From Salinigranum salinum (GTDB taxonomy: Archaea; Halobacteriota; Halobacteria; Halobacteriales; Haloferacaceae): a DNA stretch of 64,000 nucleotides. This document shows positions 8,601 to 16,144 of the stretch, piece after piece (position 1 is the first letter of the stretch; each line of letters starts with the position of its first letter). The position numbers were made by a program, and so were the translations under genes. The stretch spans positions 372,001 to 436,000 of the forward strand of contig NZ_VTOJ01000001.1 in the NCBI RefSeq assembly GCF_009176545.1. Direction: 5' to 3'. The notes below the pieces were generated by a model. The model worked only from the letters and a program-made list of their open reading frames with translations. It had not been told where the DNA came from and did not search any database.

Positions 8601-10989
8601 CACCGTCGACGCCGAGCCGGGGACGTATCGGCTGTCGCTGGCGGTCGCGAGCAAGCGGGACGGTAAACTCACCGTGTCCGTCGACGGTCGCGAGATCGGG
8701 GCGGTCACGAAAAACACGGGCGGATGGTACAACTTCGCCGAGGTCGAGGCCGGCGAGTTCACGATCGAGGAGGGCGGCGAGCACGTCATCCGGATCGAAT
8801 CGACCGAGGGCCCGATCAACTACGACAGTCTCGTCGTCGAGGAGGCCGACTCCACCCCGACTCAGCAGGCCTACGGCGGGACGGCTCCCACCCTTCCGGG
8901 TGAGATCGACGCGTCACACTTCGACACCGGCGGCGAGGGTGTCGCGTACCACGACGACGAGGCTGCACGCCGTGACGACAGCGGGTTCCGCCCCGAGGTC
9001 GGGGTCGACATCGAGTCGCCGTCGCTGGGTGGGACGGGCGACGGGTCGATCGGTTACGCCGAGGAGAGCGAGTGGGTCGAGTACACGGTCGACGCCGAGC
9101 CGGGGACGTATCGGCTCGCCCTCGCCGTCGCGAGCAAGCGGGACGGCGAACTGACGGCGTCGATCGACGGCCGAGAGATCGGGGCGGTCACGAAAAACAC
9201 GGGCGGATGGTACAATTTCGCCGAGGTCGAGGCCGGCGAGTTCACGATCGAAGAGGGTGGCGAGTACACTATCCGGATCGAATCGACCGGACCGTTCCTC
9301 AACCTCGACAGCCTCGTCGTCGAGGAGGCCGACTCCACCTCGACTCAACAGCCCTACGACGGGACGGCTCCCGCACTTCCGGGCGAGATCGACGCGTCGC
9401 ACTTCGACACCGGCGGCGAGGGCGTCGCGTACCACGACGATGAACCCGAACGCCGTGACGACAGCGGGTTCCGCCCCGAGGTCGGGGTCGACATCGAGTC
9501 TCCGTCGCTGGGTGGGACGGGCGACGGGTCGATCGGTTACGCCGAGGAGGGCGAGTGGGTCGAGTACACCGTCGACGCCGAACCAGGCACGTACCGACTG
9601 TCGCTGGCGGTCGCGAGCGAGCGGAACGGCGAACTGACGGCGTCGATCGACGGCCGAGAGATCGGAAGCGTGGCGAAAAACACGGGTGGATGGTACAACT
9701 TCGCCGAGGTCGAGACCGGCGAGTTCACGATCGAGGAGGGCGGCGAGCACGTCATCCGGATCGAATCGACCGGACCGTTCCTCAACCTCGACAGCCTCGT
9801 CGTCGAGGAGGCCGACTCCACCCCGACTCAGCAGGCCTACGGCGGGACGGCTCCCGCGCTTCCGGGCGAGATCGACGCGTCGCACTTCGACACCGGCGGC
9901 GAGGGCGTCGCGTACCACGACGACGAGGCTGCACGGCGGGACGACAGCGGGTTCCGCCCCGAGGTCGGGGTCGACATCGAGTCGCCGTCGCTGGGCGGGA
10001 CGGGCGACGGGTCGATCGGCTACGCCGAGGAGGGCGAGTGGGTCGAGTACACCGTCGACGCCGAACCAGGCACGTATCGGCTCGCCCTCGCCGTCGCCAG
10101 TGAGCGGGACGGCGAACTGACGGCGTCGATCGACGGTCGCGAGATCGGGGCGGTCACGAAAAACACGGGCGGATGGTACAACTTCGCCGAGGTCGAGGCC
10201 GGCGAGTTCACGATCGAGGAGGGCGGCGAGCACGTCATCCGGATCGAATCGACCGGACCGTTCCTCAACCTCGACAGCCTCGTCGTCGAAGAGAGTGGAA
10301 CCGATCCGGCTCAACAGCCCTACGATGGAACCGCTCCCACCCTTCCGGGCGAGATCGACGCGTCGCACTTCGACACCGGCGGCGAGGACGTCGCGTACCA
10401 CGACGACGAGGCTGCACGCCGTGACGACAGCGGGTTCCGCCCCGAGGTCGGGGTCGACATCGAGTCACCGTCGCTGGGCGGGACGGGCGACGGGTCGATC
10501 GGTTACGTCGAACCCGGCGAGTGGGTCGAGTACACCGTCGACGCCGAGCCGGGGACGTACCGACTGTCGCTGACGGTCGCGAGCGAGCGGAACGGCGAAC
10601 TGACGGCGTCGGTCGACGGCCGAGAGATCGGGAGCGTGGCGAAAAACACGGGCGGGTGGTACAACTTCGCCGAGGTCGAGGTCGGTGAGTTCACGATCGA
10701 AGAGGGTGGCGAACACACCATCCGGATCGAGTGGATTGGGCCACCGATCAACGTCGATCGTCTCGTCGTCGAGGGAGCAGAGGGGACGAGCGCGGTTCGA
10801 TCGTCGATCGAACCGGACACGAGAATCGACGCTCCGGACGCCTTCGGGACCGCCACGCTCGCGCCCACTGTCACGACCGACGTCGGCCCGCTCACGCCCG
10901 GAGCAGCGTCCGATTCACGGGGCACGTCCGCACCGACGGGAGCGACGCTGGCAGCGCGGACGTCGCGTTCGAGCGTCTCGGTCCCGTAG
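5689..10989 (+). CDS. Giant secreted right-handed beta-helix protein with six CBM6-like repeats
   Basis: 1766 residues. Order: Sec-type signal peptide (residues 1-27, ending VHA), Thr/Asp-rich spacer to about 80, a NosD-like parallel beta-helix (about 85-625) opening with TSDITVDAAPEDEVTCLEI and full of short Asn/Thr rungs such as NNTIRN, a small beta domain (about 625-735), six 161-residue repeats (737-1702) and a Ser/Thr-rich tail. The repeats read like carbohydrate-binding module family 6 (PGEIDASHFDTGGEGVAYHD, GEWVEYTVDAEPGTYRL, GGWYNF). Beta-helix folds usually bind or cleave polysaccharide, so adhesion or modification of surface glycans is likely. There is no PGF-CTERM or LPXTG-like anchor. 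The end of the tail overlaps a relic of a prs gene. Confidence 0.9.
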   Translation: MRFYRQGIVLALVVSLVVAGAAPVHAELPTTRDADDTVRSDTTGTPRPDTGTATTRTAMESTDATTGPAPTATQVDGSEISECTEIDTPGYYTLTSDITVDAAPEDEVTCLEITADDVVIDGNGHELSGNISIRGTYATILTGGTAIRADGVSNVTVRNIHLRTWERGVDFRNVSDVLLELSASEYAALRVVGADDVTVQDSVLESAGTDLEADNVVFRRNELDMGVTPFRSPIGVNGTNAVIVDNTIDVAENRYSRRGGRRTTYIRGTDHRIVDNYMFGGNPTRADPNQAEGSGFVIAGNDHTFVNNTVVRTFTGSSISGTNHTITDSYLPTGLSGDLRSSRITDSVIGQGLNPDGYGHRLSASGSNNTLRNITSNWVSLGGTNSSITNSQLSSLDLRSNASAVNNTITSGVRYEGSSAVSVRLRGTNITLAESRVHQLTAGAANSTLRDVTVSSDSRSGSVWFRGSGNTVENVTAGSITLVSSPNNTIRNSTAESIKLNWVVGEEIFPDNNTLVGNTADEIVLSNNARNNTIRGNDATVRVAGTETFDNRIVGNDASGSTVGIEIDRASRTTVRNNTVTGNDRGIVLVGATDNRLANNTAVGNAEWDYYSASASTNNTVTNLTVGPTLSFDSRDVAIREAADPPRLPAGIAGVGAYVVVNGTSVDSWADLTVQYADSDTVGVDEESLRLWRYADGSWEPVGEEDRLDVALNRVGANVSGSDFGVVAPLGNATDDQQPYDGTAPALPGEIDASHFDTGGEGVAYHDDEPARRDDSGFRPEVGVDIESPSLGGTGDGSIGYVEPGEWVEYTVDAEPGTYRLALAVASKRDGKLTVSVDGREIGAVTKNTGGWYNFAEVDVGEFTIEEGGKHTIRIESTEGPINYDSLVVEEADSTPTQQAYGGTAPALPGEIDASHFDTGGEGVAYHDDEPERRDDSGFRSDVGVDIESPSLGGTGDGSIGYVEPGEWVEYTVDAEPGTYRLSLAVASKRDGKLTVSVDGREIGAVTKNTGGWYNFAEVEAGEFTIEEGGEHVIRIESTEGPINYDSLVVEEADSTPTQQAYGGTAPTLPGEIDASHFDTGGEGVAYHDDEAARRDDSGFRPEVGVDIESPSLGGTGDGSIGYAEESEWVEYTVDAEPGTYRLALAVASKRDGELTASIDGREIGAVTKNTGGWYNFAEVEAGEFTIEEGGEYTIRIESTGPFLNLDSLVVEEADSTSTQQPYDGTAPALPGEIDASHFDTGGEGVAYHDDEPERRDDSGFRPEVGVDIESPSLGGTGDGSIGYAEEGEWVEYTVDAEPGTYRLSLAVASERNGELTASIDGREIGSVAKNTGGWYNFAEVETGEFTIEEGGEHVIRIESTGPFLNLDSLVVEEADSTPTQQAYGGTAPALPGEIDASHFDTGGEGVAYHDDEAARRDDSGFRPEVGVDIESPSLGGTGDGSIGYAEEGEWVEYTVDAEPGTYRLALAVASERDGELTASIDGREIGAVTKNTGGWYNFAEVEAGEFTIEEGGEHVIRIESTGPFLNLDSLVVEESGTDPAQQPYDGTAPTLPGEIDASHFDTGGEDVAYHDDEAARRDDSGFRPEVGVDIESPSLGGTGDGSIGYVEPGEWVEYTVDAEPGTYRLSLTVASERNGELTASVDGREIGSVAKNTGGWYNFAEVEVGEFTIEEGGEHTIRIEWIGPPINVDRLVVEGAEGTSAVRSSIEPDTRIDAPDAFGTATLAPTVTTDVGPLTPGAASDSRGTSAPTGATLAARTSRSSVSVP
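7897..10794 (+). repeat. Six in-frame tandem 483-bp repeats (CBM6-like modules)
   Basis: Each unit begins at a Gln codon followed by Q/A-Y-D/G-G-T-A-P. Starts are 7897, 8380, 8863, 9346, 9829 and 10312, an exact 483-bp (161-codon) period without a single indel. DNA identity between units is very high, including third codon positions, and differences come in blocks (for example EGPINYDSL in units 1-2, GPFLNLDSL in units 3-5, GPPINVDRL in unit 6). That pattern points to recent unequal crossing-over or gene conversion rather than old domain duplication. Copy number is likely to vary between strains. Confidence 0.95.
10930..10987 (-). pseudogene. Relic of the 3' end of a prs-like gene, antisense to the giant protein's tail
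   Basis: On the minus strand this stretch reads YGTETLERDVRAASVAP. The end of the intact PRPP synthase at 15201-16061 reads YGTDTLERDVSAVSVAP. The DNA is nearly the same over about 47 bases, including the run gacgtcgcgttcgagcgt. Only the last 15-20 codons of prs are represented. On the plus strand the relic is translated as the last residues of the giant protein (TLAARTSRSSVSVP). The match could reflect a recombination scar or an old partial duplication. Confidence 0.6.
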
Positions 10990-11011
10990 TCGCGTCCTCG
11001 CTCCCGGACGC

Positions 11012-11242
11012 TCACTCCGTCAGCGGCAGTGCGATCCCGAAGACGAACGGCACCAGCAAGAGGAGCACGACGCCGAACGCCTCCAGGTCGAAAAAGAGCG
11101 TGTGTTCCCACGCGGGGAGCGGGCCGAACACTACGGGGGCGACGAGTTCACCGAGCAGGCCGACGACGAACAGCGTCGCGCCCGCGAGCATCCCGAGCTT
11201 CGTGACGCGCGGGTAGTCGATGTCTCCGTATCTTCCTGGCAT
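11012..11242 (-). CDS. Small two-helix membrane protein, haloarchaeal, function unknown
   Basis: 76 residues from the ATG at 11242 (MPGRYGDIDYPRVTKLG); an in-frame ATG at 11326 would add an improbable basic leader. Two hydrophobic helices flank the conserved-looking loop FGPLPAWEHTLFFDLE. The second helix ends in FGIALPLTE. The promoter-like aaagcctatatcgcccgcc lies just upstream on the minus strand. A decayed second copy is at 5243-5470. The gene is convergent with the giant repeat-protein gene, whose stop is 22 bases away. I do not assign a family name. Confidence 0.75.
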   Translation of the reverse strand: MPGRYGDIDYPRVTKLGMLAGATLFVVGLLGELVAPVVFGPLPAWEHTLFFDLEAFGVVLLLLVPFVFGIALPLTE

Positions 11243-11338
11243 CGGCAATGCGTCTCTCGGCGGGCGATATAGGCTTTTTCGGTGAGAGGGGCCGTTCGCC
11301 CGCATCACCGTGGTCGTCGTTTCCATGGGAGAGACCGT

Positions 11339-12730
11339 TCACCCGGTCGGCTCGACGTTCTGGTTCCCGCGGAAGAGGTTCTCCGGGTCCCACGCGGCTT
11401 TGATCTCGGCGAGCCGGTTGTAGTTGTCGCCGTAGGCGGCCCTGACTCGCTCTCGGCCCTCGTCGTCGGTCAGGAAGTTCATCGCCACGTCGCCGGTCGT
11501 GTACGGCGCCATCGCGTCGTGGAACGCGCGCACCCACGTGAGGTGTTCGTCGTCTCGCTCGGACGCGTCCCACCGTGCCTCGATCAACAGGTGGTGGGCG
11601 GCGTCCCGGTGGGCGTACGCGGTCGCGTCCGACGGTGGCTCGGTCTCCGCACCGCCACGGGGCGAGACGAACACCGTCGCTCCCGGAGACGGAGCGTCCT
11701 CGGCGTACGCGACGAGCGTGTCGATCGCGGGATCGGACAGCGTCGCCAGGTACTGGCTCCGCAGGTCGGTTCGTCGCGAACCCTGGCTGTCGCCGGCCCG
11801 CTGGAACGCCGCGTAGGGACGTCCGCGCAGGCTGTCCATGAGGGGGTCGCCCCGTGCCCGGAGTGACGCGAGCACCTCTTCGCCTTCCGCGGGTGGCCCG
11901 GCGTAGAAGGCGACGATGATGGCGACACGAGTGTCGTGTATCGCCTCGGGGAAGTACGGCTTCGCGGGGAGGTGCATGCTCCCGAATAGGAGTCGCGCCT
12001 CGGGCGGTGCGTCGGCCACGAACTCCCGGTAGTACCGGGCGACTTCGCGGGTTTCCCCGGCAGGGTAGATGAGCGATCCGGCGAAGACCTCCGGGCCGAC
12101 CGCGTGGAGCTGGAACTCGAACGAGGTGACGACGCCGAAGTTCCCACCGCCGCCACGGAGTGCCCAGAACAGATCCGGGTGGCTCTCGGCGCTCGCGTGG
12201 ACCAACTCGCCCTCGGCCGTGACGACGTCGGCCGACAGGAGGTTGTCGCTCGTGAGGCCGTACTTCCGCGAGAGCCAGCCCACGCCGCCGCCGAGCGTCA
12301 GTCCGGCGACGCCGATGTTCGGGTCCTGTCCGCCGGGAACCGCGAGGCCGAACGCCTGTGTCTCGTGGTCGACGTCGCCCCAGGTCGCCCCCGCCTCGAC
12401 GCGAGCCGTCTTCGTCTCGGGGTCGACCCGGATCCCGTCCATCGGTCCGAGGTCGATCACCAGCCCGTCGTCACAGACCGCCGCCCCGGAGACGTGGTGA
12501 CCGCCACTTTTCACCGCGAGACGCAGGTCGTGCTCCCGAGCGACGTCCACGGCGGCGACGACGTCGGCGACACCGGTACACCGGGCGATGGCCGCCGGTT
12601 CGCGGTCGATCCGCGCGTTCCACACCGTCCGGGCGTCGTCGTACCCGTCGTCACCGGGACGGAGCAGCGCACCGCGAAGTCGCTCACCGAGTGCTCGGTA
12701 CGCGTCGTCGGGGTGATCAGTGGTCGTCAT
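11339..12730 (-). CDS. FAD-linked oxidoreductase of the berberine-bridge (BBE-like) family
   Basis: 463 residues from the ATG at 12730 (MTTTDHPDDAYRALGERL). Residues about 45-215 form the PCMH-type FAD domain, with KSGGHHVSG at 74-82, where the histidine of GGH carries the flavin. The second, Cys-type flavin bond of bicovalent members is not visible (VPGGQDPNIG instead). GGGVGWLSRKYGLTSDNL and RGGGGNFGVVTSFEF are family blocks. The C-terminal BBE segment is present (YNRLAEIKAAWDPENLFRGNQNV). Such enzymes oxidise alcohols, sugars or secondary metabolites; the substrate cannot be read. It is a single gene, divergent from the histidine kinase. Confidence 0.88.
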   Translation of the reverse strand: MTTTDHPDDAYRALGERLRGALLRPGDDGYDDARTVWNARIDREPAAIARCTGVADVVAAVDVAREHDLRLAVKSGGHHVSGAAVCDDGLVIDLGPMDGIRVDPETKTARVEAGATWGDVDHETQAFGLAVPGGQDPNIGVAGLTLGGGVGWLSRKYGLTSDNLLSADVVTAEGELVHASAESHPDLFWALRGGGGNFGVVTSFEFQLHAVGPEVFAGSLIYPAGETREVARYYREFVADAPPEARLLFGSMHLPAKPYFPEAIHDTRVAIIVAFYAGPPAEGEEVLASLRARGDPLMDSLRGRPYAAFQRAGDSQGSRRTDLRSQYLATLSDPAIDTLVAYAEDAPSPGATVFVSPRGGAETEPPSDATAYAHRDAAHHLLIEARWDASERDDEHLTWVRAFHDAMAPYTTGDVAMNFLTDDEGRERVRAAYGDNYNRLAEIKAAWDPENLFRGNQNVEPTG

Positions 12731-12959
12731 GCTGTCCGGCCGTGATTCGGTTTCGACGGACGGGATCAGTAAGCAAAAGCGTTGACCGCCGGTACTGGCG
12801 TCGTTTTTGTCGACGTTCGACGTTCGACGATCGATCAGCGCGCTCGACGTTCTCTGCATCGAGTTCTGGATCGCCACGACGAGACGCGAGAATCGACCGC
12901 TCGCCCCGTCAGGTGGGCAAATCCATCCCTTCGAAACCCGATTTCAATTCGTGATATCC

Positions 12960-12985
12960 AGCGCCGAAGATTTATTCCCGTCTCT
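12960..12985 (+). promoter_or_regulatory. TATA-box region of the histidine kinase gene
   Basis: The element gaagatttattcccg lies about 30 bases before the ATG at 13003, and is A/T-rich within GC-rich flanks. This is the position of a haloarchaeal TATA box for a transcript with little or no leader, and it supports the chosen start. Confidence 0.45.
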
Positions 12986-13002
12986 CGTCTCGAACAGGGC
13001 AG

Positions 13003-14583
13003 ATGGCCACGCGAGTGAACTACAGTGGCCTCGTCATCGCCGGTGTCGGGTTCTTCCTCACACGCTTTACCGTCACGCTCGCGCTGTACGACGACCCGGT
13101 CCGCTTCTACCTGGCCGGCGTCGTCCCGCTGGCGCTCGGACTCGGGTTGGCGGCGTTCGGTGTGGCGCTGACCGTCGCCGACGTCGACGCGTCGCTGGTC
13201 CGGACCACGGCGCTCTGGTGTGTCGTCGGTGCCGGCACGATGCTCGTGCTCGTCGTTCTCACGCTGCTGGGGTCGACGACGGGCGACCTCCCGACGCTCG
13301 CGTCGCTCAGCTCCCGGGCGTACTTCTCGAACTTCCTCATCGGTGGGAGCGTCGGCGGGACGCTCACGGGACTGTACGCGTCGCGCACGCGACGACAGCG
13401 TGGTGAACTGCTCCAACAGACCTACCGGCTCGAAGTGCTCAACCGGCTCCTCCGCCACGAGGTGCTCAACGCCGTCACCGTCATCCGGGGGTACGCCACG
13501 CTCGACGTCGACGAGGACCCCGCCGCCGAACGGGTGATCGAAGAGCGGTCGGCGACGATCGAACGGACCATCGAGGAGGTGAAGTACCTGACTCGGAGCG
13601 CGGGCCGGGGACCCGCATCGGGGGGCTCGGTCGATCTCGATCGGTGTCTCTCGGAGAGCGTCGAGGCGGTGCGGAACCGGCACCCGACCGCCCGTATCTC
13701 GATCGACACCACCGCAGAGGCGGTGACGGTGCGGGCGAACGAACGGCTGGAACAGGTGTTCGTCCACCTGCTGGAGAACGCCGTCGTCCACACGCCGGCG
13801 TCCGAGCCGGCGGTCGAAGTGTCGGTGTCGGCGACGGCGACCGCCGTCCGGGTGAGCGTGACGGACGAGGGGCCGGGTCTCCCCGAGACCCAGCAGGCCC
13901 TGGTCGAAACCGGCGACATCGGTGAGTTCGACGACCCCAGCGCTGGGTTCGGTCTGAACGTCGTCCGCTTCCTCGTCGAGAGCTACGGCGGGAGCATCGA
14001 CGCCGACACGGGGGAGTCGGGCACCACGATCAGCGTCGTCCTGCAACGGACGGACGTCGAGGACACGGGGCTGGGGACGATCAATCCGGCCACGGGTGTT
14101 CGACCGGCCCTCCCACACCTGTTCGTCACGCTCGTGGCGGCGCAGCTCGCGGGCGTCGCCTACGGCGTCACGGCGGAACTCCTCGGCGGGTCCGTCGCGG
14201 CCATCGGCGTGTTCTACGGGATCCAGAACGAGGTCGTCGGCTGGTACACCCACCAGTTCCACAGCGTCGTCTTCGCGTTCGTCTTCGCCGGTCTCGTCTC
14301 GCTGGTGCCGACGCGGTACCGCAACCACACGCCGACGTACGCGCTCGTCGGGCTCGGCTGGGGAGCCTTCATCTGGCTCGTCGCAGCCGGCGTCGTCGCC
14401 CCGGTCTGGCTGCGACTGCTCGGAATCCCGGCTCCCGTTCCGAACGTCTCGCTCACGCTGCTCGTGAACCACCTCGTCTGGGGGGGCTCACTCGGCGTAC
14501 TCACGGCCTGGGGGTACCGGCACGTCGCACCCCAGGTGGCCCGTCTCGGTCGACGATCGACCGCTGGCTCCGAACGAACGTGA
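13003..14583 (+). CDS. Sensor histidine kinase with membrane domains on both sides of the kinase core
   Basis: 526 residues. The N-terminal 125 residues carry about four hydrophobic helices. The phospho-acceptor box is RLLRHEVLNAVTVIRGY with H152. The ATP-binding domain shows the N box (HLLENAVVH, N259), the G1 box DEGPG (288-292) and a G2-like FGLNVVR (316-322). Unusually, residues 370-520 form a second membrane region of about four or more helices, starting LPHLFVTLVAAQLAGVAYG, with WYTHQFHSVVFAF inside. The C-terminal membrane part may be the sensory module or anchor the kinase to a partner. No response regulator is adjacent. Confidence 0.88.
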   Translation: MATRVNYSGLVIAGVGFFLTRFTVTLALYDDPVRFYLAGVVPLALGLGLAAFGVALTVADVDASLVRTTALWCVVGAGTMLVLVVLTLLGSTTGDLPTLASLSSRAYFSNFLIGGSVGGTLTGLYASRTRRQRGELLQQTYRLEVLNRLLRHEVLNAVTVIRGYATLDVDEDPAAERVIEERSATIERTIEEVKYLTRSAGRGPASGGSVDLDRCLSESVEAVRNRHPTARISIDTTAEAVTVRANERLEQVFVHLLENAVVHTPASEPAVEVSVSATATAVRVSVTDEGPGLPETQQALVETGDIGEFDDPSAGFGLNVVRFLVESYGGSIDADTGESGTTISVVLQRTDVEDTGLGTINPATGVRPALPHLFVTLVAAQLAGVAYGVTAELLGGSVAAIGVFYGIQNEVVGWYTHQFHSVVFAFVFAGLVSLVPTRYRNHTPTYALVGLGWGAFIWLVAAGVVAPVWLRLLGIPAPVPNVSLTLLVNHLVWGGSLGVLTAWGYRHVAPQVARLGRRSTAGSERT

Positions 14584-14696
14584 TCGGTGCTGACCCCGTC
14601 GTGCGACCGCCGTCGGGGTGACCGAGCCGCGGATCGGATGCGCCACGGACTGTCGGGATGGTAGGTATTAGACCGCTCGGTCCCGTAGCCGGACGT

Positions 14697-15143
14697 ATGC
14701 CCGACACGTCCCTCCGCCTCCGTCGCGCGACCGCCGTCGACGCGCTCTCGGACGTCGAGACGCTGCTGGCGGAACACGGCCTGCCGTCGGCGGACGTGCG
14801 ATCCACGCCCGACGCGTTCTACGTGGCCTTCGAGGGAAGTGAGCGGGTCGGCGTCGGCGGCCTCGAGCCACACGGGACGGACGGGTTGCTCCGCTCGGTC
14901 GTCGTCGAGCCGTCGGTGCGTGGGGAGGGGTACGGAGGTGACCTGTGTGCGGCGCTGGAGGCACGGGCGTGCGCCGACGGGATCGACACGCTGTACCTGC
15001 TCACGACGACCGCCGCCGACTTCTTCGGCGCTCGCGGCTACGAGCCGATCGACCGTGCCGACGCCCCTCCCTCGATCCGGTCGACGACCCAGTTCGCCGA
15101 CCTGTGTCCGACGACGGCGACCTGCATGCGAAAACAGCTGTGA
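14697..15143 (+). CDS. GNAT N-acetyltransferase, ArsN2-like
   Basis: 148 residues from the ATG at 14697. The acetyl-CoA loop is SVRGEGYGGDL. The C-terminal half, LYLLTTTAADFFGARGYEPI followed by SIRSTTQFADLCPTTATCM, closely follows the ArsN2 pattern known from arsenic-resistance operons, where the enzyme N-acetylates arsinothricin-type compounds. No ars genes are adjacent, so arsenic detoxification is an inference; another small amine substrate is possible. A TATA-like ggtaggtattagacc lies 30-40 bases upstream, suggesting its own promoter. Confidence 0.8.
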   Translation: MPDTSLRLRRATAVDALSDVETLLAEHGLPSADVRSTPDAFYVAFEGSERVGVGGLEPHGTDGLLRSVVVEPSVRGEGYGGDLCAALEARACADGIDTLYLLTTTAADFFGARGYEPIDRADAPPSIRSTTQFADLCPTTATCMRKQL

Positions 15144-15200
15144 CCTGTCCCGCGGGACGGCTCTCGTCGCGTGAGGGGCAGGGATCGCCCACGGAGTCGC

Positions 15201-16061
15201 TCACAGCACCCCGACGAGCGTCGGCGCGACGCTGACGGCGCTGACGTCGCGTTCGAGCGTGTCGGTGCCGTACACTCGGGCGACGCCGGCGGCCTCGAGC
15301 CGTGTCCGGGCCGCGCGCGCCAGGAGTGGGTGGACGCAGACGGTGAAGATGCGGTTCGCGTCGCGCTCGCGGAGGACGGCGACGGACTCGGCCATCGTCG
15401 ACCCCGTGGCGATGATGTCGTCCGTGATGACGACGTCGCGGCCCGCGACGGCGGCGTCGGAGGGTTCGACGCTCACCTCGGATCCCGAGTGACGCGTCTT
15501 CTCGAAGTAGTCGACGTCGCCGCCGCCGTAGGCGTCGCGGACCGTCGTCGCGATGTCGACCGCGCCGTCGTCGGGCGAGAGGAACAACGGCTCTTCGAGC
15601 GGCGTCTCCAGTTCCTCGAGCGGGACCGCGAGCCGACTCGCGGCGTCGACCACGTCACAGGGGACGTCGAAGAACTCCGCGATCGACGCCTCGTGCGGGT
15701 TCACGAGGACGACGCGGTCGGTGCCGGTCGAGACGGCGCGAGCGACGGCGCGCGCGGAGATCGGATCGCCCGGCTCGAACGCGCGGTCCTGCCGGGCGTA
15801 CCCCATGTACGCGAGGACGGTCACCACCTCGTCGACGCCGGCCTCGCGGACGGCGTCCTGTAGCTGTAACAGCTCGACGTACGCGTCGTTCGACGGCGTC
15901 GCGGCGACGATCACCGCACGCTCGGCGTCCACGGCGTCGGGGACGGCGGCGAACGTCTCACCGTCCGGGAACCGGTCGAACGCCGGGACGGCGAGACTGT
16001 CGTCGAGAGCGGCCGCGAGCGACGCCGCCAGCGCCTGCGAGCGCGAACCTGGCACGATCAT
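15201..16061 (-). CDS. prs: Ribose-phosphate pyrophosphokinase (PRPP synthase)
   Basis: 286 residues, the usual archaeal length. The enzyme makes PRPP from ribose-5-phosphate and ATP for nucleotide, His and Trp synthesis. Motifs: FPDGE at 31-35, YARQDR at 88-93 (nucleotide site), NPHE at 121-124, K188 in the flexible loop, and the PRPP loop DDIIATGST at 214-222. The C-terminus VYGTDTLERDVSAVSVAPTL is duplicated as a relic at 10930-10987. It begins 83 bases from the stop of nothing else upstream: the next minus-strand gene (16145-17035) ends 84 bases before its start, so the two may be cotranscribed. Confidence 0.93.
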   Translation of the reverse strand: MIVPGSRSQALAASLAAALDDSLAVPAFDRFPDGETFAAVPDAVDAERAVIVAATPSNDAYVELLQLQDAVREAGVDEVVTVLAYMGYARQDRAFEPGDPISARAVARAVSTGTDRVVLVNPHEASIAEFFDVPCDVVDAASRLAVPLEELETPLEEPLFLSPDDGAVDIATTVRDAYGGGDVDYFEKTRHSGSEVSVEPSDAAVAGRDVVITDDIIATGSTMAESVAVLRERDANRIFTVCVHPLLARAARTRLEAAGVARVYGTDTLERDVSAVSVAPTLVGVL

Positions 16062-16144
16062 GTGCGATGGTCTCTCAGTGCCGGGTTAAACCCGTTTTCG
16101 TCTCCGTTTTCGCCCCGGATCGGTTCGCGTCGCCGCCGCGCCCG

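Noticed and set aside
8914-10401. Long antisense reading frame (495 codons) opposite the CBM6 repeats, and similar ones on both strands
   Set aside because: They follow the 483-bp repeat of the sense gene, have Arg/Val-rich unnatural composition and no start signals; the sense frame has a signal peptide and clear domains.
12835-14472. 545-codon minus-strand frame opposite the histidine kinase
   Set aside because: No family-like pattern; the sense frame has the H box and ATPase boxes.
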